Of a stretch of DNA of 64,000 bases, positions 28,569 through 37,704 are shown piece by piece. Source of the DNA: Mycobacterium sp. Aquia_216. Lineage in GTDB: Bacteria > Actinomycetota > Actinomycetes > Mycobacteriales > Mycobacteriaceae. The stretch is taken from positions 4,960,001 through 5,024,000 of the forward strand of contig NZ_CP113529.1 in NCBI RefSeq assembly GCF_026723865.1, given 5' to 3'. A model generated the notes under the pieces. It was not told where the DNA came from. It ran no database searches and saw only the letters and a program-made list of their open reading frames with translations. A program made the translations under genes and the position numbers. Position 1 is the first letter of the stretch; every line of letters begins with the position of its first letter.

Positions 28569-29846
28569 GTGCAGACCGCTTTTCCACTGCACTCCCCCGA
28601 CTTCTATGCGGGCGATCCCTACCCGGCGTACCGGGAGCTGCGCGCGAGCGCGCCGGTGTGCTGGAACGACGTCACCAAATTCTGGGCGCTGCTGAAATAC
28701 GAAGACATCCGCTTCGTGTCGAGCAATCCAGCCCTGTTCACCTCCACCCGGGGCATCACCATTCCGGATCCGCAGGTGCCGAACCCGGTACAAGAGGGCA
28801 GTCTCATCTTCACCGACCCGCCGCGGCACCGGCAGATGCGCAAGCTGATCAACTCGGGATTCACCCGGCGCCGGGTTTCGGTGCTCGAGCCGAAGATCCG
28901 CGAGATCGTGGCGGGCATTCTCGACGACATCGAGCCCGGTTCCGTCCACGAGTTCGCCGAAGAGATCGCCGCTGGGCTGCCCACCCGGATGATCGCCGAG
29001 CTGATCGGTGCCCCGCCCGATGACTGGGAGCAATTCCGGGCCTGGTCGGACGCGGCCACCGGAACGGCCGATCCGGAGATCGAACTCGACCCGTTGGTCG
29101 CGGCGGGGCAACTCTACGACTACTTCCAGAAGCTGATCGCCGTGCGGCGCGGCGAGCCGCGTGACGATCTACTGTCGGTGTTGGCCGGCGCCGAGATCGA
29201 TGAGCGGAGCCTCACCGACGAAGACCTGCTCAACTTCGCGTTCCTGCTGCTGGTCGCCGGGAACGAAACCACCCGCAATCTGATCGCGCTCGGCACCCTC
29301 GCGCTGATCACACATCCCGACCAGCGTCGCCTGCTGGTCGAGGACCCGATGCTGATCCCGGCTGCCGTCGAAGAGATGTTGCGGTGGAATAGCCCGGTGG
29401 TCCATATGGCACGCACCGCCACCGCCGACGTCGAGATTCGTGATCAACGGATCAAGGAAGGCGAGGTGGTGGTGATGCTGTATGGCTCGGCGAACCGGGA
29501 CGAGGACGTATTCGGTTCCGACTCAGAAGAATTCAAAGTGACCAGGCACCCGAACCCGCACATCGCATTCGGTTGCGGTGAACATTCCTGCATCGGTGCG
29601 CAACTGGCGCGCCTGGAGGCCACGGTCATGTTCGAGGAACTGCTGCGACGCTTCCCGACGATCGAGCTCGCCGGTGCGGTGGACCGAATGCGGGCCACGA
29701 TGGTGCCCGGGGTGAAACGCATGCCGGTGCGACTCGGGGCACAACGTGACAGCATCGCCATGGCGGGTTTGGGCCTGCCGCGAGCACCTCGTGCCCTTCA
29801 GGCTGCCCAACAAGATCAGGAAAAGTCAGGAGGATCGAGCAAGTGA
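28569..29846 (+). CDS. Cytochrome P450
   Basis: A soluble bacterial class I P450 of 425 residues. It has the I-helix oxygen-binding motif AGNETTR (about 230-236), the ExxR pair Glu269-Arg272 (EEMLRW), the heme loop FGCGEHSCIG with Cys341, and PERF-like region DPDRF replaced by SEEFKV. A long frame extends upstream, but the GTG at 28569 has a perfect AGGAGG 6 bases before it. It heads an operon of dehydratase, DUF35, MaoC and Ltp2-like genes, so its substrate is probably a steroid- or terpenoid-like acyl compound. It could not be assigned to a numbered CYP family. Confidence 0.92.
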   Translation: MQTAFPLHSPDFYAGDPYPAYRELRASAPVCWNDVTKFWALLKYEDIRFVSSNPALFTSTRGITIPDPQVPNPVQEGSLIFTDPPRHRQMRKLINSGFTRRRVSVLEPKIREIVAGILDDIEPGSVHEFAEEIAAGLPTRMIAELIGAPPDDWEQFRAWSDAATGTADPEIELDPLVAAGQLYDYFQKLIAVRRGEPRDDLLSVLAGAEIDERSLTDEDLLNFAFLLLVAGNETTRNLIALGTLALITHPDQRRLLVEDPMLIPAAVEEMLRWNSPVVHMARTATADVEIRDQRIKEGEVVVMLYGSANRDEDVFGSDSEEFKVTRHPNPHIAFGCGEHSCIGAQLARLEATVMFEELLRRFPTIELAGAVDRMRATMVPGVKRMPVRLGAQRDSIAMAGLGLPRAPRALQAAQQDQEKSGGSSK

Positions 29847-30391
29847 CCGACCAAGACACCGAGTTCCTCGCCAAGTTGCGTGGGCTTGTCGACCAGCCCA
29901 CCGGCGGCTCCGAAAAGCCAACGGTGGCACCGGATCCGGTGAACCAGCCGATGATCCGGCATTGGGCTTACGCGCTCGACGACATGAACCCGGTCTACCT
30001 CGATCCGGAGTTCGCGGCCGCGTCGCGGTTCGGCGGCATCGTGTCACCGCCCGTCATGCTGCAAACCTGGACGATGCCCTCGCCCAAGCTGGAGGGGATC
30101 GGGGAACGGGGCGGGGCGCCGATGGAGATCAAGGACAACCCCACGGCGTTCCTCGACGAGGCCGGTTACAGCAGCACCGTAGCGACCAACTCGGAGTTCG
30201 AGATCGAACGCTATCCCCGCCTTGGCGACGTGATCAGCGCGACATCGGTGTTCGAGGAAGTCTCCGAAGAGAAGAAGACGGCCAAGGGATCCGGCTTCTT
30301 CCTGACCTGGGTCATCACCTACACCGACCAGAACGGCGAAGTGCTCGGCCGGCAGCGATTCCGGGTGCTGCGCTTCAGGCCGGAGAGCTGA
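29843..30391 (+). CDS. FAS1/MaoC-type dehydratase subunit lacking the catalytic histidine
   Basis: A 182-residue hot-dog-fold protein of the FAS1-like dehydratase group. The hydratase loop reads DDMNPVYLD at 46-54: the Asp/Asn-Pro frame is kept, but Tyr52 replaces the usual His. Such inactive halves pair with an active MaoC partner, as the N-terminal part of ChsH2 does with ChsH1 in cholesterol side-chain breakdown. The GTG at 29843 overlaps the P450 stop (GTGA) and follows an AGGAGG ribosome site. The likely active partner is encoded at 30958. Confidence 0.85.
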   Translation: MTDQDTEFLAKLRGLVDQPTGGSEKPTVAPDPVNQPMIRHWAYALDDMNPVYLDPEFAAASRFGGIVSPPVMLQTWTMPSPKLEGIGERGGAPMEIKDNPTAFLDEAGYSSTVATNSEFEIERYPRLGDVISATSVFEEVSEEKKTAKGSGFFLTWVITYTDQNGEVLGRQRFRVLRFRPES

Positions 30392-30789
30392 TGACCGCCC
30401 GACTGGCACCGGCCATCAGTGCGGACACCGAATTCTTCTGGAGCGGGCTGCGCGAGCACAAGCTGCTGATCCAGCGCTGCAAGGGATGCGGAACGCTGCG
30501 CAATCCGGCGCGGCCCATGTGTCCCAACTGCCGTTCGCTGGAGTGGGAGGCCATCGAATCCTCGGGCCGTGGCACGGTTTACAGCTACGTTATGCCGCAC
30601 GAACCAAAGTTCCCGTTCTTCGAGTATCCCTACATCGTCGTGCTGGTGGAACTCGCCGAAGGGGTGCGGCTGGTGTCGAACCTGTGCGAGATCGACCCCG
30701 CGGACGTCACGGTCGGGATGGCGGTCGAGGTTTTCTACCGGGCTTTCGATAACGACCTCGTGCTGCACCAGTTCCGGCCGAGCACCTAG
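30391..30789 (+). CDS. DUF35 zinc-ribbon OB-fold protein
   Basis: A 132-residue DUF35 protein. A rubredoxin-like zinc ribbon uses Cys30, Cys33, Cys44 and Cys47 (CKGC, then CPNC), followed by an OB fold (GRGTVYSYVMPHEP onward). These proteins bind acyl-CoA and partner with thiolase-like Ltp proteins; the ChsH2 DUF35 domain forms the aldolase with Ltp2. Here it is a separate gene starting one base inside the preceding stop (TGATG), whereas in M. tuberculosis ChsH2 both domains are fused. Its probable partner is the Ltp2-like protein at 31422. Confidence 0.88.
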   Translation: MTARLAPAISADTEFFWSGLREHKLLIQRCKGCGTLRNPARPMCPNCRSLEWEAIESSGRGTVYSYVMPHEPKFPFFEYPYIVVLVELAEGVRLVSNLCEIDPADVTVGMAVEVFYRAFDNDLVLHQFRPST

Positions 30790-30799
30790 GCGATGGGTC

Positions 30800-30961
30800 A
30801 TGGACCTCACCTTCACCGAAGAACGAGACACCATCGGCAAGCTGGCCCGCGAACTGTTCGAGCGCCGCACCACCCCTGAGCTACTCACCGAACTCGAAGC
30901 CTGCGCCGCCGCGCAGCTGGCCGGTATCGGCTGCACCTACACCTCGGGAGGACATCGATGA
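30800..30961 (+). pseudogene. Shrunken acyl-CoA dehydrogenase (FadE) remnant
   Basis: A 53-codon ORF starting MDLTFTEERDTIGKLARELF, which is the standard N-terminal helix of acyl-CoA dehydrogenases; full proteins have about 350-400 residues. After about codon 33 it no longer follows the family and stops in an ATGA overlap with the next MaoC gene. The junction keeps translational coupling, so a large in-frame internal deletion is the simplest explanation. Whether the residual peptide does anything is unknown. Confidence 0.65.
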
Positions 30962-31425
30962 CGACGACCGCAAACCGCACCACCACCCTGAAGTGGGCCG
31001 ACATCGCGATAGGCGACGCGGTCGCTCCGCTCGAAATCCCGATCACCACAACGATGATCGTGGCCGGTGCGATCGCCTCGCGTGACTTCATGCCGGTGCA
31101 CCACGACGTCGAGTACGCCAAGAAGCAAGGCTCGCCCAACCTGTTCATGAACATCCTGACCACCAATGGGTATTGCGTGCGCTTCCTCACCGACTGGGCC
31201 GGTCCCGAAACAATGGTCAAGAATCTCTCGATTCGGCTTGGCGTTCCGTGCTTCCCGGACGACCCGCTGCATTTCACCGGCAGCGTGACCGGCAAGACCG
31301 AAGGGACCGGCGGTGAGAACTTCGTCGAGGTCACCTTCAAGGGCTCCAACAGCCTTGGCGATCATGTCTCGGGCACCGCGATTCTCAGCCTGCTCGACGA
31401 AGCCTTCAAAAAGGCCCGAGCATGA
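30958..31425 (+). CDS. MaoC-family enoyl-CoA hydratase
   Basis: A 155-residue hot-dog hydratase with the catalytic D-x4-H motif at Asp43-His48 (RDFMPVHHD), as in R-specific hydratase 2 enzymes and ChsH1. It is probably the active partner of the FAS1-like subunit at 29843, hydrating a 2-enoyl-CoA before retro-aldol cleavage. It overlaps the FadE remnant upstream and the Ltp2-like gene downstream, both as ATGA, which indicates tight coupling. Confidence 0.88.
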   Translation: MTTTANRTTTLKWADIAIGDAVAPLEIPITTTMIVAGAIASRDFMPVHHDVEYAKKQGSPNLFMNILTTNGYCVRFLTDWAGPETMVKNLSIRLGVPCFPDDPLHFTGSVTGKTEGTGGENFVEVTFKGSNSLGDHVSGTAILSLLDEAFKKARA

Positions 31426-32588
31426 GTCCGCTACCCGGTAGCTGCGCGATCGTCGGGATCGGCCAGACCGAGTTCTCCAAGGAATCCGGGCGCAGCGAGC
31501 TGCAATTGGCGTGCGAGGCGGTCAGCGCGGCGCTCGACGATGCGGGCCTGGCGCCCAGCGACGTCGACGGCATGGTCACCTTCACGATGGACTCCAGCGA
31601 CGAGATCGACATCGCTCGAAATGTGGGCATCGGCGACCTCAGCTTTTTTTCTCGCGTCCATCACGGCGGTGGCGCGGCAGCCGGCACGGTGGTGCATGCG
31701 GCCATGGCCGTCGCGAGCGGCGTCGCCGACGTGGTGGTGTGCTGGCGCGCCTTCAACGAGCGTTCCGGGTTTCGGTTCGGCGGTAGCGGACGCAGCATGG
31801 CAGAGACCCCGCTGTTCATGGCGCACTACGCGCCATTCGGATTGCTCACTCCCGCAGCGTGGGTCGCGATGCACGCCCAGCGGTACATGTCGACCTACGG
31901 CGTCACCAACGAGGATTTCGGCCGTATCGCCGTCGTCGACCGCACCCACGCGGCCACCAACCCCGACGCCTGGTTCTACCAGCGCCCGATCACCTTGGAA
32001 GACCACCAGAATTCCCGCTGGATCGTCGAACCCGTACTGCGACTGCTGGATTGCTGTCAGGAAAGTGACGGCGGAGTCGCAGTGGTAGTGACCAGCGCCG
32101 AACGCGCTCGCGACCTACGCCAACCGCCCGCGATCATCACCGCCGCCGCGCAGGGCGCCGCCGCGAACGGGGAGATGATGACCAGCTACTACCGCGACGA
32201 CATCACCGGGCTTCCGGAGATGGGCGTGGTAGCCGACCGGCTGTGGCGCGACTCGGGTCTCAAACCTCAGGATATCCAAACAGCCTTCATCTACGACCAT
32301 TTCACGCCCTTCGTGTTCACCCAGCTCGAAGAGCTCGGGTTCTGCGGGCGTGGCGAAGCCAAAGACTTCGCCACCGTCGAGCGGCTGTCGCTGGGTGGGG
32401 AATTCCCGATCAACACCAATGGCGGGTTGCTCGGCGAGGCCTACATCCACGGTATGAACGGCATTACCGAGGGCGTGCGCCAGGTCCGCGGCACGTCGTG
32501 CAACCAAGTCGACAACGTCGAACACGTGTTGGTCACCTCCGGCACCGGAGTGCCCACCAGTGGCTTGATTCTCGCGCCGGCGGGGTAG
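31422..32588 (+). CDS. Lipid-transfer/thiolase-fold protein, Ltp2-like aldolase
   Basis: A 388-residue thiolase-fold protein of the SCP-x/Ltp group (AIVGIGQTEFSKESG at the start, NTNGGLLGEAYIHGMN near the end). It is close in size and context to Ltp2 (Rv3540c), which with a DUF35 partner performs retro-aldol release of propionyl-CoA from the steroid side chain. Like Ltp2 it does not show an obvious thiolase Cys nucleophile in the SRVHHGGGAAAG region. The adjacent split dehydratase and DUF35 genes make a complete hydratase-aldolase set. Confidence 0.87.
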   Translation: MSPLPGSCAIVGIGQTEFSKESGRSELQLACEAVSAALDDAGLAPSDVDGMVTFTMDSSDEIDIARNVGIGDLSFFSRVHHGGGAAAGTVVHAAMAVASGVADVVVCWRAFNERSGFRFGGSGRSMAETPLFMAHYAPFGLLTPAAWVAMHAQRYMSTYGVTNEDFGRIAVVDRTHAATNPDAWFYQRPITLEDHQNSRWIVEPVLRLLDCCQESDGGVAVVVTSAERARDLRQPPAIITAAAQGAAANGEMMTSYYRDDITGLPEMGVVADRLWRDSGLKPQDIQTAFIYDHFTPFVFTQLEELGFCGRGEAKDFATVERLSLGGEFPINTNGGLLGEAYIHGMNGITEGVRQVRGTSCNQVDNVEHVLVTSGTGVPTSGLILAPAG

Positions 32589-32609
32589 GCGCGTCGTAGA
32601 GGGGAGGAC

Positions 32610-33230
32610 ATGGTGACGCAGGCTTCCGCGCTGACCCAGGCGACCGACACCCGCGACCTGATCGTCGAGTCCGCGATCGCCTGTTTCGGTAAACAGGGCA
32701 TGCAGAAGGCGACGATCGTCGACATCGCCAAGCGGGCCGGGGTGTCCCGCAGCACCATCTACGAATACTTCAGCGACAAGGCCTCCGTCGTGGAGGCCTG
32801 CGCCGAACACGCGTCGCGGCGGTTCTATCTCGAGATGACCAAGGCGATGGGTCGGGACAACACCCTCGAGGACAAGCTTTGTTCGGCAGCGGTATTCGTG
32901 ACCCAGGCGCGGCAGGTCATGGCATCCGAGAAGTACTTCGACGAGGATGCCGTCAGCCTGCTGCTGACCAAGGACGCCGCGGTGCTGCTGCGCGAATGTG
33001 TCGATTTCTTCGCCCCACACTTGTCCGCCGCCAAGCTGACGGGCGAGGTCCGCAAAGACCTCGACGTCGAGGCCGCCGGTGAATGGTTCGCGCGCATCCT
33101 GTTCTCACTGTTCAGCACGCCGTCCTCGACCCTGGATATGGACAATCCCGAAGTCGCAGCGGAATTCGTGCGTGCGCACGTGGTGCGCGGGTTCGCCAGC
33201 GAACGCCCGCGGCCGCGCCGCGCCCAGTAG
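32610..33230 (+). CDS. TetR-family transcriptional regulator
   Basis: A 206-residue TetR protein. The N-terminal helix-turn-helix is clear (KATIVDIAKRAGVSRSTIYEYF, about 32-53). A GGGGAGG ribosome site precedes the ATG by 2 bases; a GTG at 32613 would have better spacing. It is 21 bp after the aldolase gene, the last gene of the P450 operon, so it probably regulates that operon. The inverted repeats at 28388-28469 are candidate targets. Confidence 0.88.
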   Translation: MVTQASALTQATDTRDLIVESAIACFGKQGMQKATIVDIAKRAGVSRSTIYEYFSDKASVVEACAEHASRRFYLEMTKAMGRDNTLEDKLCSAAVFVTQARQVMASEKYFDEDAVSLLLTKDAAVLLRECVDFFAPHLSAAKLTGEVRKDLDVEAAGEWFARILFSLFSTPSSTLDMDNPEVAAEFVRAHVVRGFASERPRPRRAQ

Positions 33231-33241
33231 CCGGCGCACAG

Positions 33242-34210
33242 TCAGTGCCCGCGTTGCGCCAACGCCCGCAGGAAGAACGTCAGGTTGGCCGGGCGTTCGG
33301 CGAGCCGGCGCATGAAGTAGCCGTACCACTGGGTGCCGAACGGCACGTATACCCGAACCTGGTTACCGGCGTCGGCCAGTCGGCGCTGCTCGTCGTCTCG
33401 GATACCGTACAGCATCTGGTACTCGAAATCGCCGGTACGACGGCCTGATTCGCCGAGCATGGCCGGCACCGCCTCGATAATCGCGGGATCGTGCGAGGCG
33501 ACCATCGGATATCCCGAACCGACCATCAGCACCCGCAGGCAGGCCAGATAGGAATCGGTGACCTCGTCTCGGCCCCGGTAGGCCACCGATGCCGGCTCGT
33601 CGTAAGCACCCTTGCAGAGCCGGATTCGGGCCCCGGAAGCGGCGAATTCCCGGCAATCGCCCAGCGTGCGCTTCAGGTACGCCTGCAAAACCGTGCCCAG
33701 CCAAGGAAATTCGGATCGCAGATCGCGCACGATGGACAGCGTCGAATCGGTGGTGGTGTGGTTCTCGGCGTCTATCGTCACCCACACACCGGCCCGCTGC
33801 GCGGCCTCGCAGATCGACCACGCGTTCTGCCGGGCGATCTTGTCACCGTCGCGCTCCAGCGACTGCCCCAGCGCCGACAACTTGACCGAGACCTCCAGCG
33901 GGCGGATATCCTCGATCGAGGGCTCGCCCAGCCGGCCCAACTTCTCGATCAGGTCGAGGTAGATCTGTACGGCGGCGTCGGCGCCGTCAGCGTCGGCGAC
34001 GTCCTCGCCCAGATAGTCGACGCTGACGAAATGGCTCGAATTACGCAGGGCGGCAACGCTATTCAGCGCGGAGTCGATCGTCTCGCCGGGCACGAATCGG
34101 TGCACCACCCGCCGGGTGACCGGCATCCCTTCGGCGGCGCGGCGCAACCCTTGACGACGGCTGGCGGCCATGATCGCCGGCCGCAGGGTGTTGGCGAACA
34201 CGCGGGCCAT
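33242..34210 (-). CDS. putB: Proline dehydrogenase
   Basis: FAD-dependent enzyme oxidising proline to pyrroline-5-carboxylate, membrane-associated through the quinone pool. The 322-residue TIM barrel carries the actinobacterial signatures VSVKLSALGQ, TIDAENHTTTDSTL, RIRLCKGAY and the C-terminal YVPFGTQWYGYFMRRLAERP. Its start codon overlaps the rocA stop by one base (TGATG), so the toxic pyrroline product is made together with the enzyme that removes it. It converges on the TetR gene with 11 bp between stops. Confidence 0.95.
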   Translation of the reverse strand: MARVFANTLRPAIMAASRRQGLRRAAEGMPVTRRVVHRFVPGETIDSALNSVAALRNSSHFVSVDYLGEDVADADGADAAVQIYLDLIEKLGRLGEPSIEDIRPLEVSVKLSALGQSLERDGDKIARQNAWSICEAAQRAGVWVTIDAENHTTTDSTLSIVRDLRSEFPWLGTVLQAYLKRTLGDCREFAASGARIRLCKGAYDEPASVAYRGRDEVTDSYLACLRVLMVGSGYPMVASHDPAIIEAVPAMLGESGRRTGDFEYQMLYGIRDDEQRRLADAGNQVRVYVPFGTQWYGYFMRRLAERPANLTFFLRALAQRGH

Positions 34211-35841
34211 CAGTCGGACCCCATGTGCGGGTAGGTGTACTGCGTGGCCGGGACGAACGTCTCCTTGATGGTGCGGGCCGACGTCCAGCGCAACAGATTC
34301 AGTATCGACCCGGCCTTGTCGTTGGTACCCGAGCCGCGTGAACCGCCGAACGGCTGGCGCCCGACGACGGCACCGGTCGGCTTGTCGTTGACGTAGAAGT
34401 TGCCGGCCGCGAAGCGCAACCGGTCCTGCGCGGTGAGCACGGCCTGGCGATCGTCGGCGATCACCGCGCCGGTCAGCGCGTAGCGCGACCCGGTGTCGAT
34501 CACGTCGAGGATGCGTTCGTAGGAGTCGTCGGGGTAGACATGTACCGAGAGCAGCGGGCCGAAGTATTCGGTTGAAAACGCTTCGTCGGTGGGGTCGTCG
34601 GACAGCAGCACGGTCGGTCGGACGAAATAGCCGACACTGTCGTCGTATTCGCCACCGGCCGCCACGGTGACACCGGCCGCGCTCTTGGCGCGCTCGATGG
34701 CGGTGACGTTCTTGATGAAGGCCCTGCTATCGATCAGCGCTCCCCCATAGTTGGTGAGGTCGGTGACGTCGCCGTAGCTCAGTCCGGCTGTCGCGCCGAG
34801 GAAGTCGTCGCCCATGCGCTGCCACACCGAATGCGGAATGAAGGCCCGCGACGCGGCAGAGCACTTCTGGCCCTGGTAGTCGAATGCCCCGCGAATCAGC
34901 GCCGTGCATAACACATCCGGGCGCGCCGAGGCGTGCGCGACCACGAAGTCCTTGCCGCCGGTCTCGCCGACCAGCCGCGGATAGCTATGGTAGCGGCCGA
35001 TATTGGTGCCCACCTGCTGCCACAGGTGCTGGAAGGTGGCCGTCGATCCGGTGAAGTGGATACCAGCCAGGCGTGGATCGGCCAGTGCCACATCGGAAAC
35101 CGCAAGGCCATCTCCGGTGACCAGGTTGATCACCCCGGGCGGTAATCCGGCGGCCTCGAGCAGTTGCATTGTCAGATACGCCGACAGCGTCTGGGTGACC
35201 GACGGCTTCCACACCACGGTGTTGCCCATCAGCGCGGGCGCCGTCGGCAGGTTGCCCGCGATCGAGGTGAAGTTGAACGGCGTGATCGCGTAGACGAAGC
35301 CGTCCAGCGGGCGGTATTCGCTGCGGTTCCATTCCCCCGGTCCGCTGACCGGCTGTTGCGCCAGGATCTGACGGGCAAACGCCACGTTGAACCGCCAGAA
35401 GTCGATCTGCTCGCACGGAGAATCGATCTCGGCCTGGTAGACGGACTTGGACTGGCCGAGCATCGTCGCGGCGGCGATCTTCTCCCGCCACGGACCGGCC
35501 AGCAGGTCCGCGGCCCGCAGGAACACCGCGGCGCGCTCGTCGAAAGGCATTGCGGCCCAATCGTTCTTCGCGGCCATCGCGGCCTCGATGGCCGCCGTCG
35601 CGTCGACGTGCCCGGCGTTGGTCAGGGTGCCCAGCGTGGCGGCGTGCCGGTGCGGCGCGACGACGTCGATGCGTTCACCGTCGCCCATCCGGTGCTTACC
35701 GCCGATGACGTGCGGGAGATCGATCGGGTGATCGGCCAGCTTGGCCAGTTCGATATGCAGGCGGGCGCGTTCGGGCGACTGCGGGGCGTAGTCGTGGACC
35801 GGCTCGTTGACCGGGGCCGGCACCTGGGTGATCGCATCCAT
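34210..35841 (-). CDS. rocA: 1-pyrroline-5-carboxylate dehydrogenase
   Basis: Oxidises glutamate semialdehyde to glutamate, the second step of proline use (Rv1187, also called PruA). It has 543 residues, with the aldehyde dehydrogenase glutamate in LVGETGGKD, the catalytic cysteine in YQGQKCSAASRAF and FGGSRGSGTNDKAG near the end. The ATG at 35841 faces the activator gene across about 85 bp. There is no clear Shine-Dalgarno. It forms a coupled two-gene operon with putB. Confidence 0.95.
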   Translation of the reverse strand: MDAITQVPAPVNEPVHDYAPQSPERARLHIELAKLADHPIDLPHVIGGKHRMGDGERIDVVAPHRHAATLGTLTNAGHVDATAAIEAAMAAKNDWAAMPFDERAAVFLRAADLLAGPWREKIAAATMLGQSKSVYQAEIDSPCEQIDFWRFNVAFARQILAQQPVSGPGEWNRSEYRPLDGFVYAITPFNFTSIAGNLPTAPALMGNTVVWKPSVTQTLSAYLTMQLLEAAGLPPGVINLVTGDGLAVSDVALADPRLAGIHFTGSTATFQHLWQQVGTNIGRYHSYPRLVGETGGKDFVVAHASARPDVLCTALIRGAFDYQGQKCSAASRAFIPHSVWQRMGDDFLGATAGLSYGDVTDLTNYGGALIDSRAFIKNVTAIERAKSAAGVTVAAGGEYDDSVGYFVRPTVLLSDDPTDEAFSTEYFGPLLSVHVYPDDSYERILDVIDTGSRYALTGAVIADDRQAVLTAQDRLRFAAGNFYVNDKPTGAVVGRQPFGGSRGSGTNDKAGSILNLLRWTSARTIKETFVPATQYTYPHMGSD

Positions 35842-35882
35842 GCTGCCCAGGGTCCTCGGCGTGGCCGCTCATTCTGTTAGCC

Positions 35883-35924
35883 GATCGGACAAGATATGCG
35901 CTTGAGCGCAGTAAGATCGGACAA
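35883..35924. promoter_or_regulatory. Repeated element and leaderless -10 in the rocA-pruC divergent region
   Basis: GATCGGACAA occurs at 35883-35892 and again at 35915-35924, 32 bp (about three helical turns) apart. TAAGAT (35912-35917) lies 8 bases before the ATG at 35926, a leaderless promoter. The direct repeats are good candidates for binding sites of the PucR-type activator encoded here. Confidence 0.5.
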
Positions 35925-35925
35925 C

Positions 35926-37533
35926 ATGCGGGTGCCCGGCGTTGGATTGGGCGAGCTACTGCTCGCCCTGGATGCGACGCTGGTCAGCCTGGTAGACGCC
36001 CCGCGCGGCCTGGACCTGCCGGTGTTATCGGCAGCGCTGATCGATTCCGACGACGTCCGGCTGGGTCTGGCGGCGGCCACGGGTTCCGCAGATGTGTTCT
36101 TCCTGCTGGGCGTCGGCGACGACGAGGCGTTGCGCTGGATCGACAAGCAAGCGCGCGAGCGCGCCCCGGTGGCGATCTTCGCCAAGGAACCGTCGACCGC
36201 GCTGGTGGCCAACGCCGTCGCGGTCGGGTCGGCGGTGGTCGCCGTCGAACCGCGGGCCCGCTGGGAGCGGCTCTACCAATTGGTCAACCACGTCTTGGAG
36301 CACCACGGGGATCGCGCCGATCCGATGGAAGACTCCGGCACCGATCTGTTCGGCTTGGCACAGTCGCTGGCCGACCGCATCCACGGCATGGTCAGCATCG
36401 AGAATGCCCAGTCCCACGTGCTCGCCTACTCGGCCTCCAACGACGAAGCCGACGAGCTGCGCCGGCTTTCCATCCTGGGCCGAGCCGGACCGCCCGAGCA
36501 TCTGGAGTGGATCGGCCAGTGGGGCATCTTCGACGCCCTGCGGGCCGGCGACGAGGTGGTGCGGGTCGAGGAGCGTCCGGAATTGGGCTTGCGTCCGCGG
36601 CTGGCGATCGGGATCTATCAGCGCCCGGCCGGGCCGCGCCGTCCGCCGGTGTTCGCGGGCACCATCTGGGTGCAACAGGGATCGGCGCCGCTGGCCGACG
36701 ATGCGGAGGAAATCCTGCACGGCGCGGCCGTGCTGGCGGCGCGGATCATGTTCCGGCTGGCGGCCCGGCCGTCCATGCACGTGCGGCGAGTGCAGCAGTT
36801 GCTCGGCCTGACCGACCCGGACGCAACCACAGCGCCGGCCGACGTGGCCGGGATCGCCCGCGAACTCGGCCTGGCCGCCGACGGTACGGCCGCGCTGATC
36901 GCCTGGGACACTACGGGCACCGGGTCCCGTCACGCCCGGCTCTCCGACGTTTTGGCGTTGAGTGCCAGCGCTTTTCGTCGAGACGCTCAAATCGCTTCGC
37001 GGGGTTCGCGAATGTATGTGCTGCTGCCCCAGACGTCGACGGGCCGGTCGGTCACGTCGTGGGTCCGCGGCACGATCAGCGCGTTGCGCACCGAACTCGG
37101 TGTCGAGCTGCGGGCCGCCATCGCGGCGCCGGTCGCCGGCCTGGCCGGGATCGCGGGGGCGCGCAGTGAGGTCGATCGTGTACTCGATAGTGCTGAGCGG
37201 CATCCGATTTCGATCGGACAGGTGACATCGCTGGCCGAGGCGCGCACCACCGTTTTGCTTGACGAGATCGTCACCACGATCGGAAGCGACGAGCGGCTGG
37301 TCGATCCGCGAGTGCGCGACCTGCGGGCCCGGGACCCGGTACTGGCGGAGACGCTGCGGGTCTACCTGGACAGCTTCGGCGACATCGGTGCCGCCGCACA
37401 GTGGTTGCGGGTACATCCCAACACGGTCCGCTATCGGGTGCGTCGGATCGAGAAGCTGTTGTCGACCTCGCTGGTGGATCCCGAAGTGCGGCTGCTGTTT
37501 TCGCTGGGACTGCGGGCATTGGAGCGGGCATAG
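35926..37533 (+). CDS. pruC: PucR/CdaR-family transcriptional activator of proline catabolism (Rv1186c type)
   Basis: A 535-residue regulator with an N-terminal PucR-like sensor region, a GGDEF-like middle section and a C-terminal PucR helix-turn-helix ([20 protein letters not shown], then [13 protein letters not shown]). The mycobacterial homologue activates putB/rocA in response to proline. The ATG at 35926 was chosen over 35896 because a -10 hexamer lies 8 bases before it and the duplicated GATCGGACAA lies just upstream. A hairpin follows the stop. Confidence 0.9.
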   Translation: MRVPGVGLGELLLALDATLVSLVDAPRGLDLPVLSAALIDSDDVRLGLAAATGSADVFFLLGVGDDEALRWIDKQARERAPVAIFAKEPSTALVANAVAVGSAVVAVEPRARWERLYQLVNHVLEHHGDRADPMEDSGTDLFGLAQSLADRIHGMVSIENAQSHVLAYSASNDEADELRRLSILGRAGPPEHLEWIGQWGIFDALRAGDEVVRVEERPELGLRPRLAIGIYQRPAGPRRPPVFAGTIWVQQGSAPLADDAEEILHGAAVLAARIMFRLAARPSMHVRRVQQLLGLTDPDATTAPADVAGIARELGLAADGTAALIAWDTTGTGSRHARLSDVLALSASAFRRDAQIASRGSRMYVLLPQTSTGRSVTSWVRGTISALRTELGVELRAAIAAPVAGLAGIAGARSEVDRVLDSAERHPISIGQVTSLAEARTTVLLDEIVTTIGSDERLVDPRVRDLRARDPVLAETLRVYLDSFGDIGAAAQWLRVHPNTVRYRVRRIEKLLSTSLVDPEVRLLFSLGLRALERA

Positions 37534-37550
37534 CCCGATCGCTGTCGGGC
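37533..37550 (+). terminator. Hairpin after pruC
   Basis: A perfect 6-bp stem GCCCGA / TCGGGC with a 6-base loop begins at the last base of the pruC stop codon. Confidence 0.45.
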
Positions 37551-37704
37551 GCACGCGAGTGTCTGCCGGGGGCAATGATTCCCGCGGGAGTACCCGCGAT
37601 CGCGACGCCCACCGGCACACTGGATCCCCAATGCGCTTTGTCCACAGTCGGGCGGTTATCCACAACGGCCCGTTTCGGCAGTGCGGCGGGCCGGCGGTCG
37701 CTAC

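Noticed and set aside
28569..29846. Assigning the P450 to CYP125 or CYP142
   Set aside because: Comparison with recalled sequences shows only general P450 motifs; the context suggests steroid chemistry but the family number cannot be supported.
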